Origin: G963422565 sp963422565
GTDB lineage: Bacteria > Pseudomonadota > Alphaproteobacteria > MPNO01
Assembly: GCA_963422565.1 (NCBI GenBank)
Contig: OY730228.1
Span: forward strand, 1,116,001-1,180,000
Length of the DNA: 64,000 bases
Direction: 5' to 3'
Below are positions 8,952-18,917 of the stretch, in pieces. Within the stretch, counting starts at the first letter, position 1. Each line of letters opens with the position of its first letter. The position numbers and the translations under genes were made by a program. The notes beneath the pieces were generated by a model that worked only from the letters and a program-made list of their open reading frames with translations, was not told where the DNA came from and made no database searches.

Positions 8952-10027
8952 TCAGACCTCCTTGGCCATCTTCCGGGTGTGAACGAGCTTCATGCGATAC
9001 CGGATCAGCGTGTCGCAGGCCAGGATGAAGAACAGCAGCATGCCCTGGAACACCTGAGTCGTCCTGGCGGAAATGCCGAGCTCGACCTGCACCCCCTCTC
9101 CACCCATGTAGCTGATCGCCAGGAGGACGCCCGCGAAGAGCACGCCGATCGGGTTCAGGCGGCCGAGAAAGGCGACGATGATCGCGGTGAAGCCGTAGCC
9201 GGGCGAGACGATCGGCTGCAGCTCGCCGCTCGGGCCGGCGACCTCGCAGATGCCGGCCAGCCCGGCGAGGCCGCCCGACAGCATGAAGCAGAACAGAATC
9301 ACCCGCTTCTCCCGGAAACCGGCGAAGGCGCCGGCGCGCGGCGAGGTGCCGACGACGCGGATCTCGAAGCCGCGCAGCGTCCGCCCCATGATGAAGGCGA
9401 CGACGACGACCGCGGCGACGGCGAAGACGGCGCCGATATGCACCCGCCCCTCGCCCAGAAGCGGCAGGAGCTGCCAGCCCTCGAATGGTACGGACTGTGG
9501 AAAGTTGTAGCCTTCCGGGTCTCGCCACGGCCCGCGCACCAGCCAGTCGAGCAGCAGCTGGGCGACATAGACGAGCATCAGGCTGGTCAGTATCTCGTTG
9601 GCGGAGAAACGGGTCTTCAGGAACGCCGGAACGGCGGCGAAGAGCGCGCCGCCCGCGGCGCCCAGGGCGAGCATGAAGACCAGGGCCAACGGCGACTGCC
9701 AGGCGGTGAAATGGATCGGGATCGCGGCGCCGAGCAGGGCGCCGATCGTGAGCTGGCCCTCCGCGCCGATGTTCCAGACATTGGCGGTGAAGCAGACGGC
9801 GAGGCCGACGCCGATGAGGATGAGCGGCGCCGCCTTGACGATCACTTCCTCGACGGACCAGACGCTGGTCAACGGCTCGACGAAGTAGATGTAGAGCGCT
9901 CTGGCGGGATCGAAGCCCAGGGCCGCGAACATGACGGCGCCGAGGGCGAGGGTGACGGCGATCGCCAGCAGCGGGGACAGCAGCGCCATCGCCGTCGAAC
10001 GCCGGCTGCGCCTTTCCAGCCTGATGA

Positions 10028-10031
<4 letters not shown>
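8952..10031 (-). CDS. ABC transporter permease (BMP/simple-sugar type), first permease
   Basis: A 359-residue inner-membrane permease, partner of the following permease. It shows CFTANVWNIGAEGQLTIGAL near residues 81-100, the signature helix of this family. A short basic N-terminus (RLERRSRRS) precedes the first membrane span, as expected for a cytoplasmic start. Its ATG overlaps the stop of the ATPase gene (ATGA, 10028-10031), indicating translational coupling within the importer operon. Confidence 0.9.
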
Positions 10032-11602
<1,571 letters not shown>

Positions 11603-12339
11603 GGCGCCGAACGAACATCCGCCTCATGGTCCAGGCCGGCCCGGCCGAGCCGTGGTCTCCTCCGACCCCGCCAACGCCGGCGAATCGCAACCTGCCCGCT
11701 TCGCTTCCGGGGTCCGGCGGATCCGTCCGGCGCACTCGGCCGGCGCGGGCCGCGGCAAGACGCGCCGGACGGCGCTCGACCGGCGACGGGAATCCAGCAT
11801 CTCCACCAGACTGGCAAGGGGTGCTCATGGCGGCCGTAATCGATGCGAAGCGAACCGTTCGATGATACAATATCCCGTCTCGTCTGTCGGGTCAGCCGGG
11901 TCCATAGGGCGATCGCGCATGTGGAGGAGAAGCTCGATGCGCAAGGCCGCGAACCGACGTTGAAGATCATCTCCGAAACGTCGGAGCTCGGCGAGGAAAT
12001 ATTCCGACAGATCTTGGTCATGTCGGTCGCCATCGTCGGTCCAACCGTCGCGCCGATGAAGCTCCTTCCCTGATCCACGGCGGCCTCGTCGCGGCTTTCG
12101 AAGGCGGCGGATCGCCCTCCCCTTGAGGGCGGGCAGAGGGAGGATGCCTTTCTCGCGCGCTGCCTCCCGCCACCCGGAGGGCAGAAACGACGCCGCCACG
12201 ACCCGATCCGTTCGCGAAATTCGGAGCCTGAACCGGGGGCTTCGGTCCCCAACCCGGCCTCGTTCGGGATATTCTATGGCCTGGAGCTCGCGATCGTGCG
12301 AGGATGGCGGGCATGCGAACGGGTTGGGGGAGGCCCGCG
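11603..12339. other. long intergenic region upstream of the importer and the cupin operon
   Basis: About 740 bases between divergent transcription units. It holds one plausible small gene (11843-12073). About 40 bases after that gene's stop comes a perfect 7-bp hairpin, CGCCCTC / GAGGGCG with a CCCTT loop, at 12113-12131. The hairpin could end the small transcript or be a dispersed intergenic palindrome. Base composition is a little lower in GC at 11840-12080 than in the flanks. I see no tRNA or transposon remains. Confidence 0.4.
11843..12073 (+). CDS. small hypothetical protein, 76 residues
   Basis: I do not recognise this protein. The frame runs from an ATG to a TGA and encodes an amphipathic, mostly helical sequence with alternating charged and hydrophobic residues (HVEEKLDAQGREPTLKIIS, then TSELGEEIFRQILVMS). 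That is unlike the Arg/Pro-rich translations of random open frames in this DNA. No strong ribosome-binding site precedes the ATG. Codon use is less GC-biased than in neighbouring genes. It could be a real small gene, a recently acquired piece, or chance; the antisense frame over the same stretch looks less protein-like. Confidence 0.35.
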   Translation: MRSEPFDDTISRLVCRVSRVHRAIAHVEEKLDAQGREPTLKIISETSELGEEIFRQILVMSVAIVGPTVAPMKLLP

Positions 12340-12882
12340 ATGAGCTATACGCTGGAACAGTTCTGTACCGATTGCCGGGACCATCTCGATGCCGACCCGG
12401 GACCGGACGGGCGCGAGCGAGTGCGTCGGGATCTCGAACGGCTGCTGCGCGAGCCCGGCTTCGTCGCGCGCCATTGCGGCCCCGGCGCGGAGCGCGGCGT
12501 CCATGTCCTTTACGATGACGTGGAGCTCGGCTTTCAGGTGCTCGCCCATATCAATGCGCACGCTCGCAAGTCGCCGCCGCACGACCACGGCGCGTCCTGG
12601 GCGATCTACGGCCAGGCCGGCGGATACACCGACATGACCGAGTGGGAGCGGGTCGACGACGGCAGCGACCCCGATGCGGGCGAGGTACGCCCGATCAGGT
12701 CCTACCGGCTGAACCCGGGCGAGGCCGGCATCTATGCCGACGGCAAGATCCATTCGATCGATTACCCGGACGATGCGCGCTTCGTGCGGGTTACGGGAAC
12801 CGATCTCGACGAGATCGAGCGGATCGCCTTCAACCGCGAGACCGGGAAAATCGACCGTATGGGACCGCAGCGGGCCTCATAG
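12340..12882 (+). CDS. cupin-fold metal-binding protein (COG5553-like)
   Basis: A 180-residue single-domain protein resembling predicted metal-dependent cupins. The centre reads SPPHDHGASWAIYGQAGG: the His pair of cupin motif 1 near residues 77-79, without the usual Glu ligand. A third His lies in DGKIHSIDY near residue 140. This three-His arrangement is also seen in cysteine-dioxygenase-type enzymes, so a thiol oxygenase is possible but unproven. Start at the ATG at 12340 with GGGGGAGG upstream. It ends 27 bases before a peroxiredoxin that likely carries selenocysteine, in the same direction, so a link to thiol or peroxide chemistry is plausible. Confidence 0.7.
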   Translation: MSYTLEQFCTDCRDHLDADPGPDGRERVRRDLERLLREPGFVARHCGPGAERGVHVLYDDVELGFQVLAHINAHARKSPPHDHGASWAIYGQAGGYTDMTEWERVDDGSDPDAGEVRPIRSYRLNPGEAGIYADGKIHSIDYPDDARFVRVTGTDLDEIERIAFNRETGKIDRMGPQRAS

Positions 12883-12909
12883 GCGTCCGCGGCGGTCCGG
12901 AGGAGGGCA

Positions 12910-13368
12910 ATGAAGATGTCATTGATCGAGCCGGGCAGTCCTGCCCCCGAAATCTCGTTGACGAACCAGGCGGGGGAGACCGTCTCGCTCGGCGCCTTCG
13001 TCGGCAAATACGTGCTGCTGTGGTGGTACCCACGGGCCGACACGCCTGGATGAACGATCGAGGGCAAGGGATTCCGTGATCGAATCCAGGACTTCAGAGA
13101 CCGCAACGCGGTCGTCCTCGGCGTCAGCTACGACACGCCCGCGGCCAACCGCAAGTTCAGCGAGAAATACGGCTTCCCCTACGATCTGCTGAGCGACGGG
13201 GACCATCGGGCGACGATCGCCTTCGGGGTCGCCGATCCCGACGCGGCGCGCGCGCCGCGCAAATCTGTGCTGGTCGACCCGGACGGAAAGGTCGCCGCCG
13301 TCTATGCCAGCGTCAAGCCGGCCAACCATCCGGAGCAGGTCCTCGGCGACCTGGATCGGATGTCTTAG
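12910..13368 (+). CDS. selenocysteine-containing peroxiredoxin (in-frame TGA at the peroxidatic position)
   Basis: A 152-residue thiol/selenol peroxidase of the AhpC-TSA/BCP type, read through an in-frame TGA at 13051-13053 (residue 48). Before it the frame reads VLLWWYPRADTPG; after it TIEGKGFRDRI. In cysteine homologs the residue between TPG and T is the peroxidatic Cys, so TGA sits exactly at the catalytic position. Homology continues on both sides without a frame change (KFSEKYGFPYDLLSD, KSVLVDPDGKVAAVYASVKP), to a TAG. The translated protein contains no cysteine, so this would be a one-Sec enzyme without a resolving Cys. GGAGGAGGG precedes the ATG. A SECIS-like hairpin follows the TGA. 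The alternative, a Cys-to-stop pseudogene, needs one base change but would not explain the hairpin or the intact downstream frame. Confidence 0.88.
13069..13087 (+). promoter_or_regulatory. candidate bacterial SECIS element
   Basis: Perfect 6-bp stem GGATTC / GAATCC closing a 7-base loop CGTGATC (CGUGAUC in RNA), inside the reading frame. The apical loop starts 21 bases after the TGA and has G as its second base. Known bacterial SECIS hairpins lie within the coding region just 3' of UGA, with a short loop carrying an early G, to be bound by SelB. A second, weaker pairing (CGATC 13055-13059 with GATCG 13078-13082) would compete with it. Confidence 0.7.
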
Positions 13369-13397
13369 CCGGCCGCGCCCGCCCGCAGGGGAGCATC

Positions 13398-13865
13398 ATG
13401 CGGAAGGTCGATCGCGAGCGGTTCGAGACGTTCCTGAAGATCGCGGCGGAAAGCCCCTTCCCCGGCGAACGGGCGAATGCGCTCGACGCGGCGAGGCGTG
13501 TCGCCGACCGCCACGGTCTGACGCTGGATCAGGCGCGTCGTGCCCCGCCTCGTCGCCGACCCGCTGCGGCGAGACCGCCCGCCCCGTCGTTCGAGGCGCA
13601 TCTCGAGGCGGAACGGGCGCGCTACGAGTCCGCGCTACGAGAGGCGGTGTCGCGGCGGCTGGACGGGGAGCCGAGGCCGGCGGCGGGCAAGAGAAATCAG
13701 CTTCGGCCGCAGGCGGCGCTCTACAGGCGTCGGCGGAATCCCCTGAGCTTCGCCCGGGTGCTGATCGCCGAGACCAGCCTGCCGCTGACCGAGATCGTGA
13801 GCCTGACCGGGCTCGACATCTACAGGGTCGCGGGCATGAAACTGAAGATGCGGGCGCCCGGCTGA
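13398..13865 (+). CDS. DUF2786-like protein with C-terminal helix-turn-helix-like segment
   Basis: A 155-residue basic protein. The N-terminal 45 residues (RERFETFLKIAAESPFPGER, then NALDAARRVADRHGLTLDQA) resemble the DUF2786 helix pair found in several phage and bacterial proteins. An Ala/Pro/Arg linker follows. The last 40 residues include LTEIVSLTGLDIYRVAGMKLK, which could form a helix-turn-helix. The ATG at 13398 has AGGGGAG just upstream. It begins 29 bases after the selenocysteine peroxiredoxin and is probably in the same operon. Function unknown; DNA binding is a guess from composition. Confidence 0.65.
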   Translation: MRKVDRERFETFLKIAAESPFPGERANALDAARRVADRHGLTLDQARRAPPRRRPAAARPPAPSFEAHLEAERARYESALREAVSRRLDGEPRPAAGKRNQLRPQAALYRRRRNPLSFARVLIAETSLPLTEIVSLTGLDIYRVAGMKLKMRAPG

Positions 13866-13868
13866 GGG

Positions 13869-14945
13869 TCAGCCGGGGATCAGGAACTGGAGCCCGAACC
13901 AGCGCCAGCGTCCGCGCTCGGCCTGTTGGGTGCAGTTGATTCGCACCCGGCCCGGATCGAACGGGCGGGCGAGCAGGACCCGGATGCGCCCGGCCTCGCC
14001 CCGAACCGTCGGCACGCGGCCCCTGTGCGAGGCATAGCAGGCGACGGGGTTCGGCGACCGCAATGCCGCACCGCGCAGGGAGAATGCGAACTCGGGCGGA
14101 TTGGCGGCGCCGGTCAGGAACGGCTCGGACGGCGTCATGTCGGCCGTCTCGAGAGGCAGAGCGAGGGCCGCGAGGCGGAAGCGGTCCATGCCTCCATAGG
14201 CCTCGTTCATCGCGAACCGGGGCAGGTAGAAACGGTTGCCGCCGGCATGGACCACGCCGGAATGCTGACCGAAGGCAGCGGTGAACCCGGCCTCGACGAC
14301 GGCGCGGCGGACCGCCAGGCTGTATTCGCCGTACGGATAGGCGAAGAGGCGGGGACGGCGCTTCAACTCGGCCTCGAACCGGGCGCTGGAGCGTGCGAGC
14401 TCGCCGCGGATCGCTTCCGGGTCGAGGAACGGCATGTGCGGGTGCGATGCCGTCTGGCTGCCGATGGTGACCAGAGGGTCCGCCACCAGTTCCCGGATCT
14501 GGTCCCAGCTCATATAGGAGCCGAAACCGCGATCGACCGGATCCGTGGCGACGAACAGCGTGAACGGCAGTCCGGCGTCGCGAAACCGAGGCCATGCCTC
14601 CCGATAGGCGGAAAGGAAGGCGTCGTCGATGCTGAGGCCGATCGTGCGGTCGGGAAGGCCTGCGCCGCTCCCGAGCCTGGACAGAATGTCCGGCAGCGCC
14701 ATCACCGCGTAGCCGCCGCCGGTCAGCTCCGCGATATGCGCCGTCAACTGGTCGATGGAGCTGTTGGTCAGCGGATGGACGCCCTCGCCGAAGCGGTGAT
14801 ACATGAAGACTGAGGCGCCCGGCGCCTCGGTCGACCCGACGGCGGCGGGGACGGGGGCGGGTCCGGCGAAGACGCCGAAAAGCCCCAGCCACGCGGCGAG
14901 CGCGCGGCCGAACGGCGGGCGGGTCGCTGTCGATCGAACGCGCAT
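13869..14945 (-). CDS. secreted polysaccharide deacetylase family protein
   Basis: A 358-residue NodB-fold carbohydrate esterase. A signal peptide spans the first 35 residues or so (FGRALAAWLGLFGVFAGPAPVPAA). The catalytic core shows VFMYHRFGEG at its start, SIDDAF for the Asp-Asp metal motif near residue 105, SQTASHPHMP for the His ligands, and FAYPYGEYS. These are the marks of family 4 esterases acting on N- or O-acetylated glycans. Start at 14945, preceded by GGAGGCAGAG; two in-frame ATGs further upstream lack a comparable site. The C-terminal 100 residues look like an appended beta domain. It converges on the peroxiredoxin operon. Confidence 0.85.
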   Translation of the reverse strand: MRVRSTATRPPFGRALAAWLGLFGVFAGPAPVPAAVGSTEAPGASVFMYHRFGEGVHPLTNSSIDQLTAHIAELTGGGYAVMALPDILSRLGSGAGLPDRTIGLSIDDAFLSAYREAWPRFRDAGLPFTLFVATDPVDRGFGSYMSWDQIRELVADPLVTIGSQTASHPHMPFLDPEAIRGELARSSARFEAELKRRPRLFAYPYGEYSLAVRRAVVEAGFTAAFGQHSGVVHAGGNRFYLPRFAMNEAYGGMDRFRLAALALPLETADMTPSEPFLTGAANPPEFAFSLRGAALRSPNPVACYASHRGRVPTVRGEAGRIRVLLARPFDPGRVRINCTQQAERGRWRWFGLQFLIPG

Positions 14946-15183
14946 CTCTGCCTCCGAGGCCATGCGGCGGCCCATGGCCGCGCGGTCGGCTGCCGCTGCG
15001 GGTTGCCGGCGGACTCAACACGATTCGGCGGTCGCGGGCGAGTCCGTTTGCGCTTGCCCTGTCGGGCGATCCGAATAGATTTCGTTCCATGCGGGCCGTT
15101 TCAGCGAGATGTCCGGCTTTTCGGACGCCGACCGCCGGGCCTGTCCGACCCGTATTCTTTGCGAAGCGAGGACGAGGCCGCAG

Positions 15184-16056
15184 ATGAAACCGCCGCCGTT
15201 CACCTATCACGATCCGCGAACGATTCCCGATGTCCTGGACCTTCTGGGAGAAAAGGAGAACGCCAAGATCCTCGCCGGCGGTCAGTCGCTGATGCCGATG
15301 CTCAACATGCGCTACGTGCTCCCCGACCACGTGATCGACCTCAACCGGGTCGGGGGGTTGACCGGGATCGACGCAGCCGACGGAGCGTTGAAGATCGGTG
15401 GGATGACCCGGCAGCGCGAGATCGAGTTCTCGGATCTGGTCGCGGCCCGATGCCCGATCATGCACGAGGCCATCCTTCAGGTCGGCCACCGTCAGACCCG
15501 GAACCGCGGCACCGTCGGCGGCAGCCTCGCCCATCTCGACCCCGCGGCCGAGTTGCCGGCGGTGGCCATGGCCCTCGACGCCACGGTTCATGTGCGCAGC
15601 AAATCGGGGGCGCGGGATATCGCGATGTCCGATTATCCGGCCGGCTACATGACCCCCGCCATCGAGCTCGACGAGCTGGTGACCGGCGTGACGTTCCCGC
15701 TCTGGGACGATAGCGACGGCTACGCATTCATCGAGTTCTCCCGGCGCCACGGCGATTTCGCGATCGTCTCGGCGGCCGCGCTTCTCGGCGTCGACGACGC
15801 GGGGAGGGTGGCGCGGGTCTCGCTCACCGTCAGCGGGGTCGGGCCGTCGCCCATCCGCTGCGCCGACGCCGAACGGATGATCCTCGGCGAGCCGCCGGGT
15901 CTGGAGCTGTTCCGGGCGGCGGCCGAGACCTGTCGCGCCTATGACGCGCTGGAGGATGTGCACGCTCCGTCCTCCTATCGTCAGCATCTGGCGGCGGTGT
16001 TGAGCCGGCGTGCGCTGGAAAAGGCGCAGACGCGCCTCGGAGGGACCGATGCCTGA
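15184..16056 (+). CDS. FAD-binding subunit of a molybdenum hydroxylase (CoxM/CutM family)
   Basis: The 290-residue medium subunit of a xanthine-dehydrogenase-family enzyme; it carries FAD and passes electrons from the Fe-S subunit. Visible FAD motifs are ILAGGQSLMPMLNMR near residue 31 and the TVGGSLAHLDPAAELP segment near residue 112. There is no Cys-rich insertion of the kind that holds a [4Fe-4S] cluster in 4-hydroxybenzoyl-CoA reductase, which argues against that enzyme. It opens a large catabolic cluster; its last 8 bases overlap the small subunit, and the large subunit follows. Confidence 0.92.
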   Translation: MKPPPFTYHDPRTIPDVLDLLGEKENAKILAGGQSLMPMLNMRYVLPDHVIDLNRVGGLTGIDAADGALKIGGMTRQREIEFSDLVAARCPIMHEAILQVGHRQTRNRGTVGGSLAHLDPAAELPAVAMALDATVHVRSKSGARDIAMSDYPAGYMTPAIELDELVTGVTFPLWDDSDGYAFIEFSRRHGDFAIVSAAALLGVDDAGRVARVSLTVSGVGPSPIRCADAERMILGEPPGLELFRAAAETCRAYDALEDVHAPSSYRQHLAAVLSRRALEKAQTRLGGTDA

Positions 16057-16546
16057 CACCAGACGGATCAGCGTCACCATCAACGGGCAGACCTATGAGC
16101 GTGAGGTCGAGACGCGGCTGCTGCTGTCCGACTTCATCCGCCACGAGGTCGAGTTGACGGGGACCCATGTCGGCTGCGAGCACGGGGTCTGCGGCGCCTG
16201 CACGATTCTGCTCGACGGGCTCAGCGCCCGCTCCTGCCTGATGCTCGCCGTCCAGGCCGACGGTCACGAGCTCCTGACGATCGAGGGCATCGCGCCCAAC
16301 GAGGAGGAGCTGCACCCGCTGCAACAGGCCTTCATGGACAATCACGGCTTGCAATGCGGCTTCTGCACGCCCGGGATGCTGACCACCCTGCTCGAGTTTC
16401 TGCGCGACAACCCCGATCCGACCGAGCAGGAGGTCAGGATCGCGATCTCCGGGAATCTCTGCCGGTGCACCGGCTATCAGGGCATCGTCGACGCCGCGCT
16501 CGATGCGGCGGGGCGGCTGCGCGGCGAGACGGCGGCCGAGGCCTGA
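16049..16546 (+). CDS. [2Fe-2S] subunit of a molybdenum hydroxylase (CoxS/CutS family)
   Basis: The 165-residue small subunit with two 2Fe-2S clusters. The plant-type ferredoxin motif reads GCEHGVCGACTILLDG near residue 45. The second cluster comes from QCGFCTPGM and NLCRCTGYQGIV near residues 103 and 138. Both are complete. It overlaps the FAD subunit gene and is followed 4 bases later by the large subunit, the usual M-S-L order. It carries no signal peptide, so the complex is cytoplasmic. Confidence 0.94.
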   Translation: MPDTRRISVTINGQTYEREVETRLLLSDFIRHEVELTGTHVGCEHGVCGACTILLDGLSARSCLMLAVQADGHELLTIEGIAPNEEELHPLQQAFMDNHGLQCGFCTPGMLTTLLEFLRDNPDPTEQEVRIAISGNLCRCTGYQGIVDAALDAAGRLRGETAAEA

Positions 16547-16550
16547 ACCC

Positions 16551-18917
16551 GTGAGCGCGCGGATGATGGGCGCCCGGGTCAGGCGGAGGGAGGACCCGGC
16601 GCTCCTCACCGGGCGCGGCCGCTATACCGACGACATCCATCTGTCGGGGATGCTGGAAGCGGCTTTCGTGCGCAGCTCGCACGCCCACGCCCGGATTCGC
16701 GGCATCGACACCGCGGCGGCCGCCGCCATGCCGGGCGTGTTCGGGATCCTCACCGCCCGGGACCTCCCCGAGGCGTTGCGGTCGGTCCGCGTCCCCTTCC
16801 AGGTGCCCAACCCGGCGATCGGCCAGCCGTTCCAGCAGCGTCTGCTCGAGGATGCGGAGGTCTGCTTCGTCGGCGAGCCGATCGCGATGGTGCTGGCCGA
16901 GAGCCGCTACGCCGCCGAGGACGCGGCGGCCGCGGTCGCCGTCGACTATGAGAGGCTCGACGCGGTGTCGGACTGCCGCGACGCGCTGCGCCCGGGGGCG
17001 GCCGCCTCCCATTCCGATGCCGACGGGAACGAATGCGCCCGGTTCACGGTGGGCTATGGCGATGTCGCGGCCGCGTTCGCCGGGGCGGCGCACCGCTTCG
17101 CCGTTTCGGCGCTCAGCCATCGGGGCGGCGGACATGCGATCGAGAACCGCGCCACGGTCGCCGAATATGACGCGCTGCGCGACCTGGTGACGCTGTGGTC
17201 GGCGACGCAATCGCCCTTCCTGGTCAAGATGAACGTGGTCGACATGCTCGGCTGGCCGCCCGACCGTCTGCGGGTGATCGCCCCCGAGGTCGGCGGCGGT
17301 TTCGGCCCCAAGACGATCTACTATGTCGAAGAGGCCATGGTCCCGCTCTGCGCCCGGCTGTTCGGCCGCCCGATCAAATGGATCGAGGATCGGCGCGAGA
17401 ACTTCGTCGCGACCAACCAGGAGCGCGACCAGTACTGGGACATGGAGATCGCCTGCGACGAGGCCGGACGGATATCGGGGCTGCGGGGCGAGATGATCCA
17501 TGACAGCGGCGCCTACATGCCCTGGGGGATCATCAGCCCCTATATTTCGGCGACGACCGTGCCCGGCCCCTATGTCGTGCCCGCCTTCGAGCTGGTCGTG
17601 CGGGTCGCGTTGACCAACAAGGTCGCGGTCACCCCGGTGCGGGGCGCCGGCCGGCCGCAGGCGGTCTTCGCCATGGAGCGGTTGCTCGACAGGGCGGCGG
17701 GCGGGATCGGGATCGACCGCGCGGAGATCAGACGGCGCAACCTGATCCCCGCCGACGCGATGCCCTATTCGATCGGGATGACCTTCCGCGACGGCAAGCC
17801 CATGACCTATGACAGCGGCGATTATCCGCGCTGCCAGCGCGAAGCGCTGACGCTCGCCGATTACCCCGGGTTCCCGGAACGCCGCGCGCGCGCCGTCGCC
17901 GAAGGCCGTCTGGTCGGGATCGGCATCGCCAACTATGTCGAGGGCACGGGGCTCGGCCCGTTCGAGGGGGCGACGGTGCGCGTCCATCCCGACGGCGGCG
18001 TCACGGTCTATACCGGCGGCGGCGATTCGGGGCAGGGCCATTGGACGACGCTCGCCCAGCTCTGCGCCGACGCCCTCGGCGTCGACCCGGCACGGGTCTT
18101 GGTGGAGCTCGGCGATACCGGCAAGATCGCCAACGGGGTCGGCACCTTCGCCAGCAGGATCGCCGTCAACGCCGGCAACTCGGTGCATCTGGCGGCGGCG
18201 GCGGTCCGCGAGAAGGCGTTCCGGGTCGCGGCCCATCTGCTGGAGGCGGCCGAACCGGACCTGGAGATCGAAGACGGGCGGATATTCGTGAAGGGCGTTC
18301 CGGGGATGTCGGTCACCCTGCGCGAAATCGCCCGTGCCGTGCAGGGCATGCCGGGCTTTTCGCTGCCGGGGGGCGTCGAGCCCGGACTCGAATCGACGCA
18401 GTATTTCTCCCCGCCGCAATCGGCCTATTGCAACGGCACCGCCGTGGTCGAGGTCGAGGTCGATGCCGACACCGGCGCGGTCGCGATCCTGAACTACGCG
18501 ATGGCGCACGATTCGGGCCGGCTCATCAACCCGTTCATCGTCGACGGACAGGTCCAGGGCGCCTGCGCGCACGGGGTCGGCAACGCCCTCTACGAATGGA
18601 TGGGCTATGACGCCGCCGCCCAGCCGGTCACGACGACCTTCGCGGAGTATCTGCTGCCGGGCGCCTCGGAGGTCCCGAGGGTCTCGGTCATCCATGTGGA
18701 GTCGCCGACGCCCAACAATCCCCTCGGCGTGAAGGGCGCCGGCGAAGGCGGCACCATCCCCGCCCTCGCCGCGATCGCCGCTGCGGTCGAGGATGCGCTC
18801 GCGCCGTTCGGGGTGAAGATCGACGAGGTGCCGATTCGGCCGGACCGGCTCGCCGCCCTGATCGGCGCGGCCAAGGCCGTCGGGCGCGCCGGCGAAACCG
18901 GGGAGGGACTTCGATGA
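16551..18917 (+). CDS. molybdopterin-binding large subunit of a xanthine-dehydrogenase-family hydroxylase
   Basis: The 788-residue catalytic subunit binding the Mo-cytosine-dinucleotide cofactor. GGGFGPK near residue 245 is the cofactor loop. The active-site segment reads VRGAGR near residue 363 rather than the AYRCSFR of true (form I) CO dehydrogenases, so CO is not the expected substrate. GVKGAGEGGTIPA near the C-terminus supplies the base Glu. Together these indicate hydroxylation of a carbon next to a heteroatom, possibly in an acyl-CoA thioester. I start it at the GTG directly after the small subunit's stop; an ATG 12 bases later is also possible. Confidence 0.9.
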   Translation: MSARMMGARVRRREDPALLTGRGRYTDDIHLSGMLEAAFVRSSHAHARIRGIDTAAAAAMPGVFGILTARDLPEALRSVRVPFQVPNPAIGQPFQQRLLEDAEVCFVGEPIAMVLAESRYAAEDAAAAVAVDYERLDAVSDCRDALRPGAAASHSDADGNECARFTVGYGDVAAAFAGAAHRFAVSALSHRGGGHAIENRATVAEYDALRDLVTLWSATQSPFLVKMNVVDMLGWPPDRLRVIAPEVGGGFGPKTIYYVEEAMVPLCARLFGRPIKWIEDRRENFVATNQERDQYWDMEIACDEAGRISGLRGEMIHDSGAYMPWGIISPYISATTVPGPYVVPAFELVVRVALTNKVAVTPVRGAGRPQAVFAMERLLDRAAGGIGIDRAEIRRRNLIPADAMPYSIGMTFRDGKPMTYDSGDYPRCQREALTLADYPGFPERRARAVAEGRLVGIGIANYVEGTGLGPFEGATVRVHPDGGVTVYTGGGDSGQGHWTTLAQLCADALGVDPARVLVELGDTGKIANGVGTFASRIAVNAGNSVHLAAAAVREKAFRVAAHLLEAAEPDLEIEDGRIFVKGVPGMSVTLREIARAVQGMPGFSLPGGVEPGLESTQYFSPPQSAYCNGTAVVEVEVDADTGAVAILNYAMAHDSGRLINPFIVDGQVQGACAHGVGNALYEWMGYDAAAQPVTTTFAEYLLPGASEVPRVSVIHVESPTPNNPLGVKGAGEGGTIPALAAIAAAVEDALAPFGVKIDEVPIRPDRLAALIGAAKAVGRAGETGEGLR

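Noticed and set aside
13054..13368. Second half of the peroxiredoxin as a separate short gene after a stop
   Set aside because: No start codon or ribosome-binding site lies after the TGA, the frame is the same, and the peroxiredoxin fold needs both halves.
16434..18695. Very long antisense frame across the Mo-hydroxylase large subunit
   Set aside because: It mirrors the codon periodicity of the real gene; composition is Arg/Asp/His-rich and no domain is recognisable.
15184..18917. 4-hydroxybenzoyl-CoA reductase as identity of the Mo enzyme
   Set aside because: The FAD subunit lacks the Cys-rich [4Fe-4S] insertion that defines that enzyme.
15184..18917. Aerobic carbon-monoxide dehydrogenase
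   Set aside because: The large subunit lacks the AYRCSFR active-site loop and no CoxD/E/F/G accessory genes are nearby.
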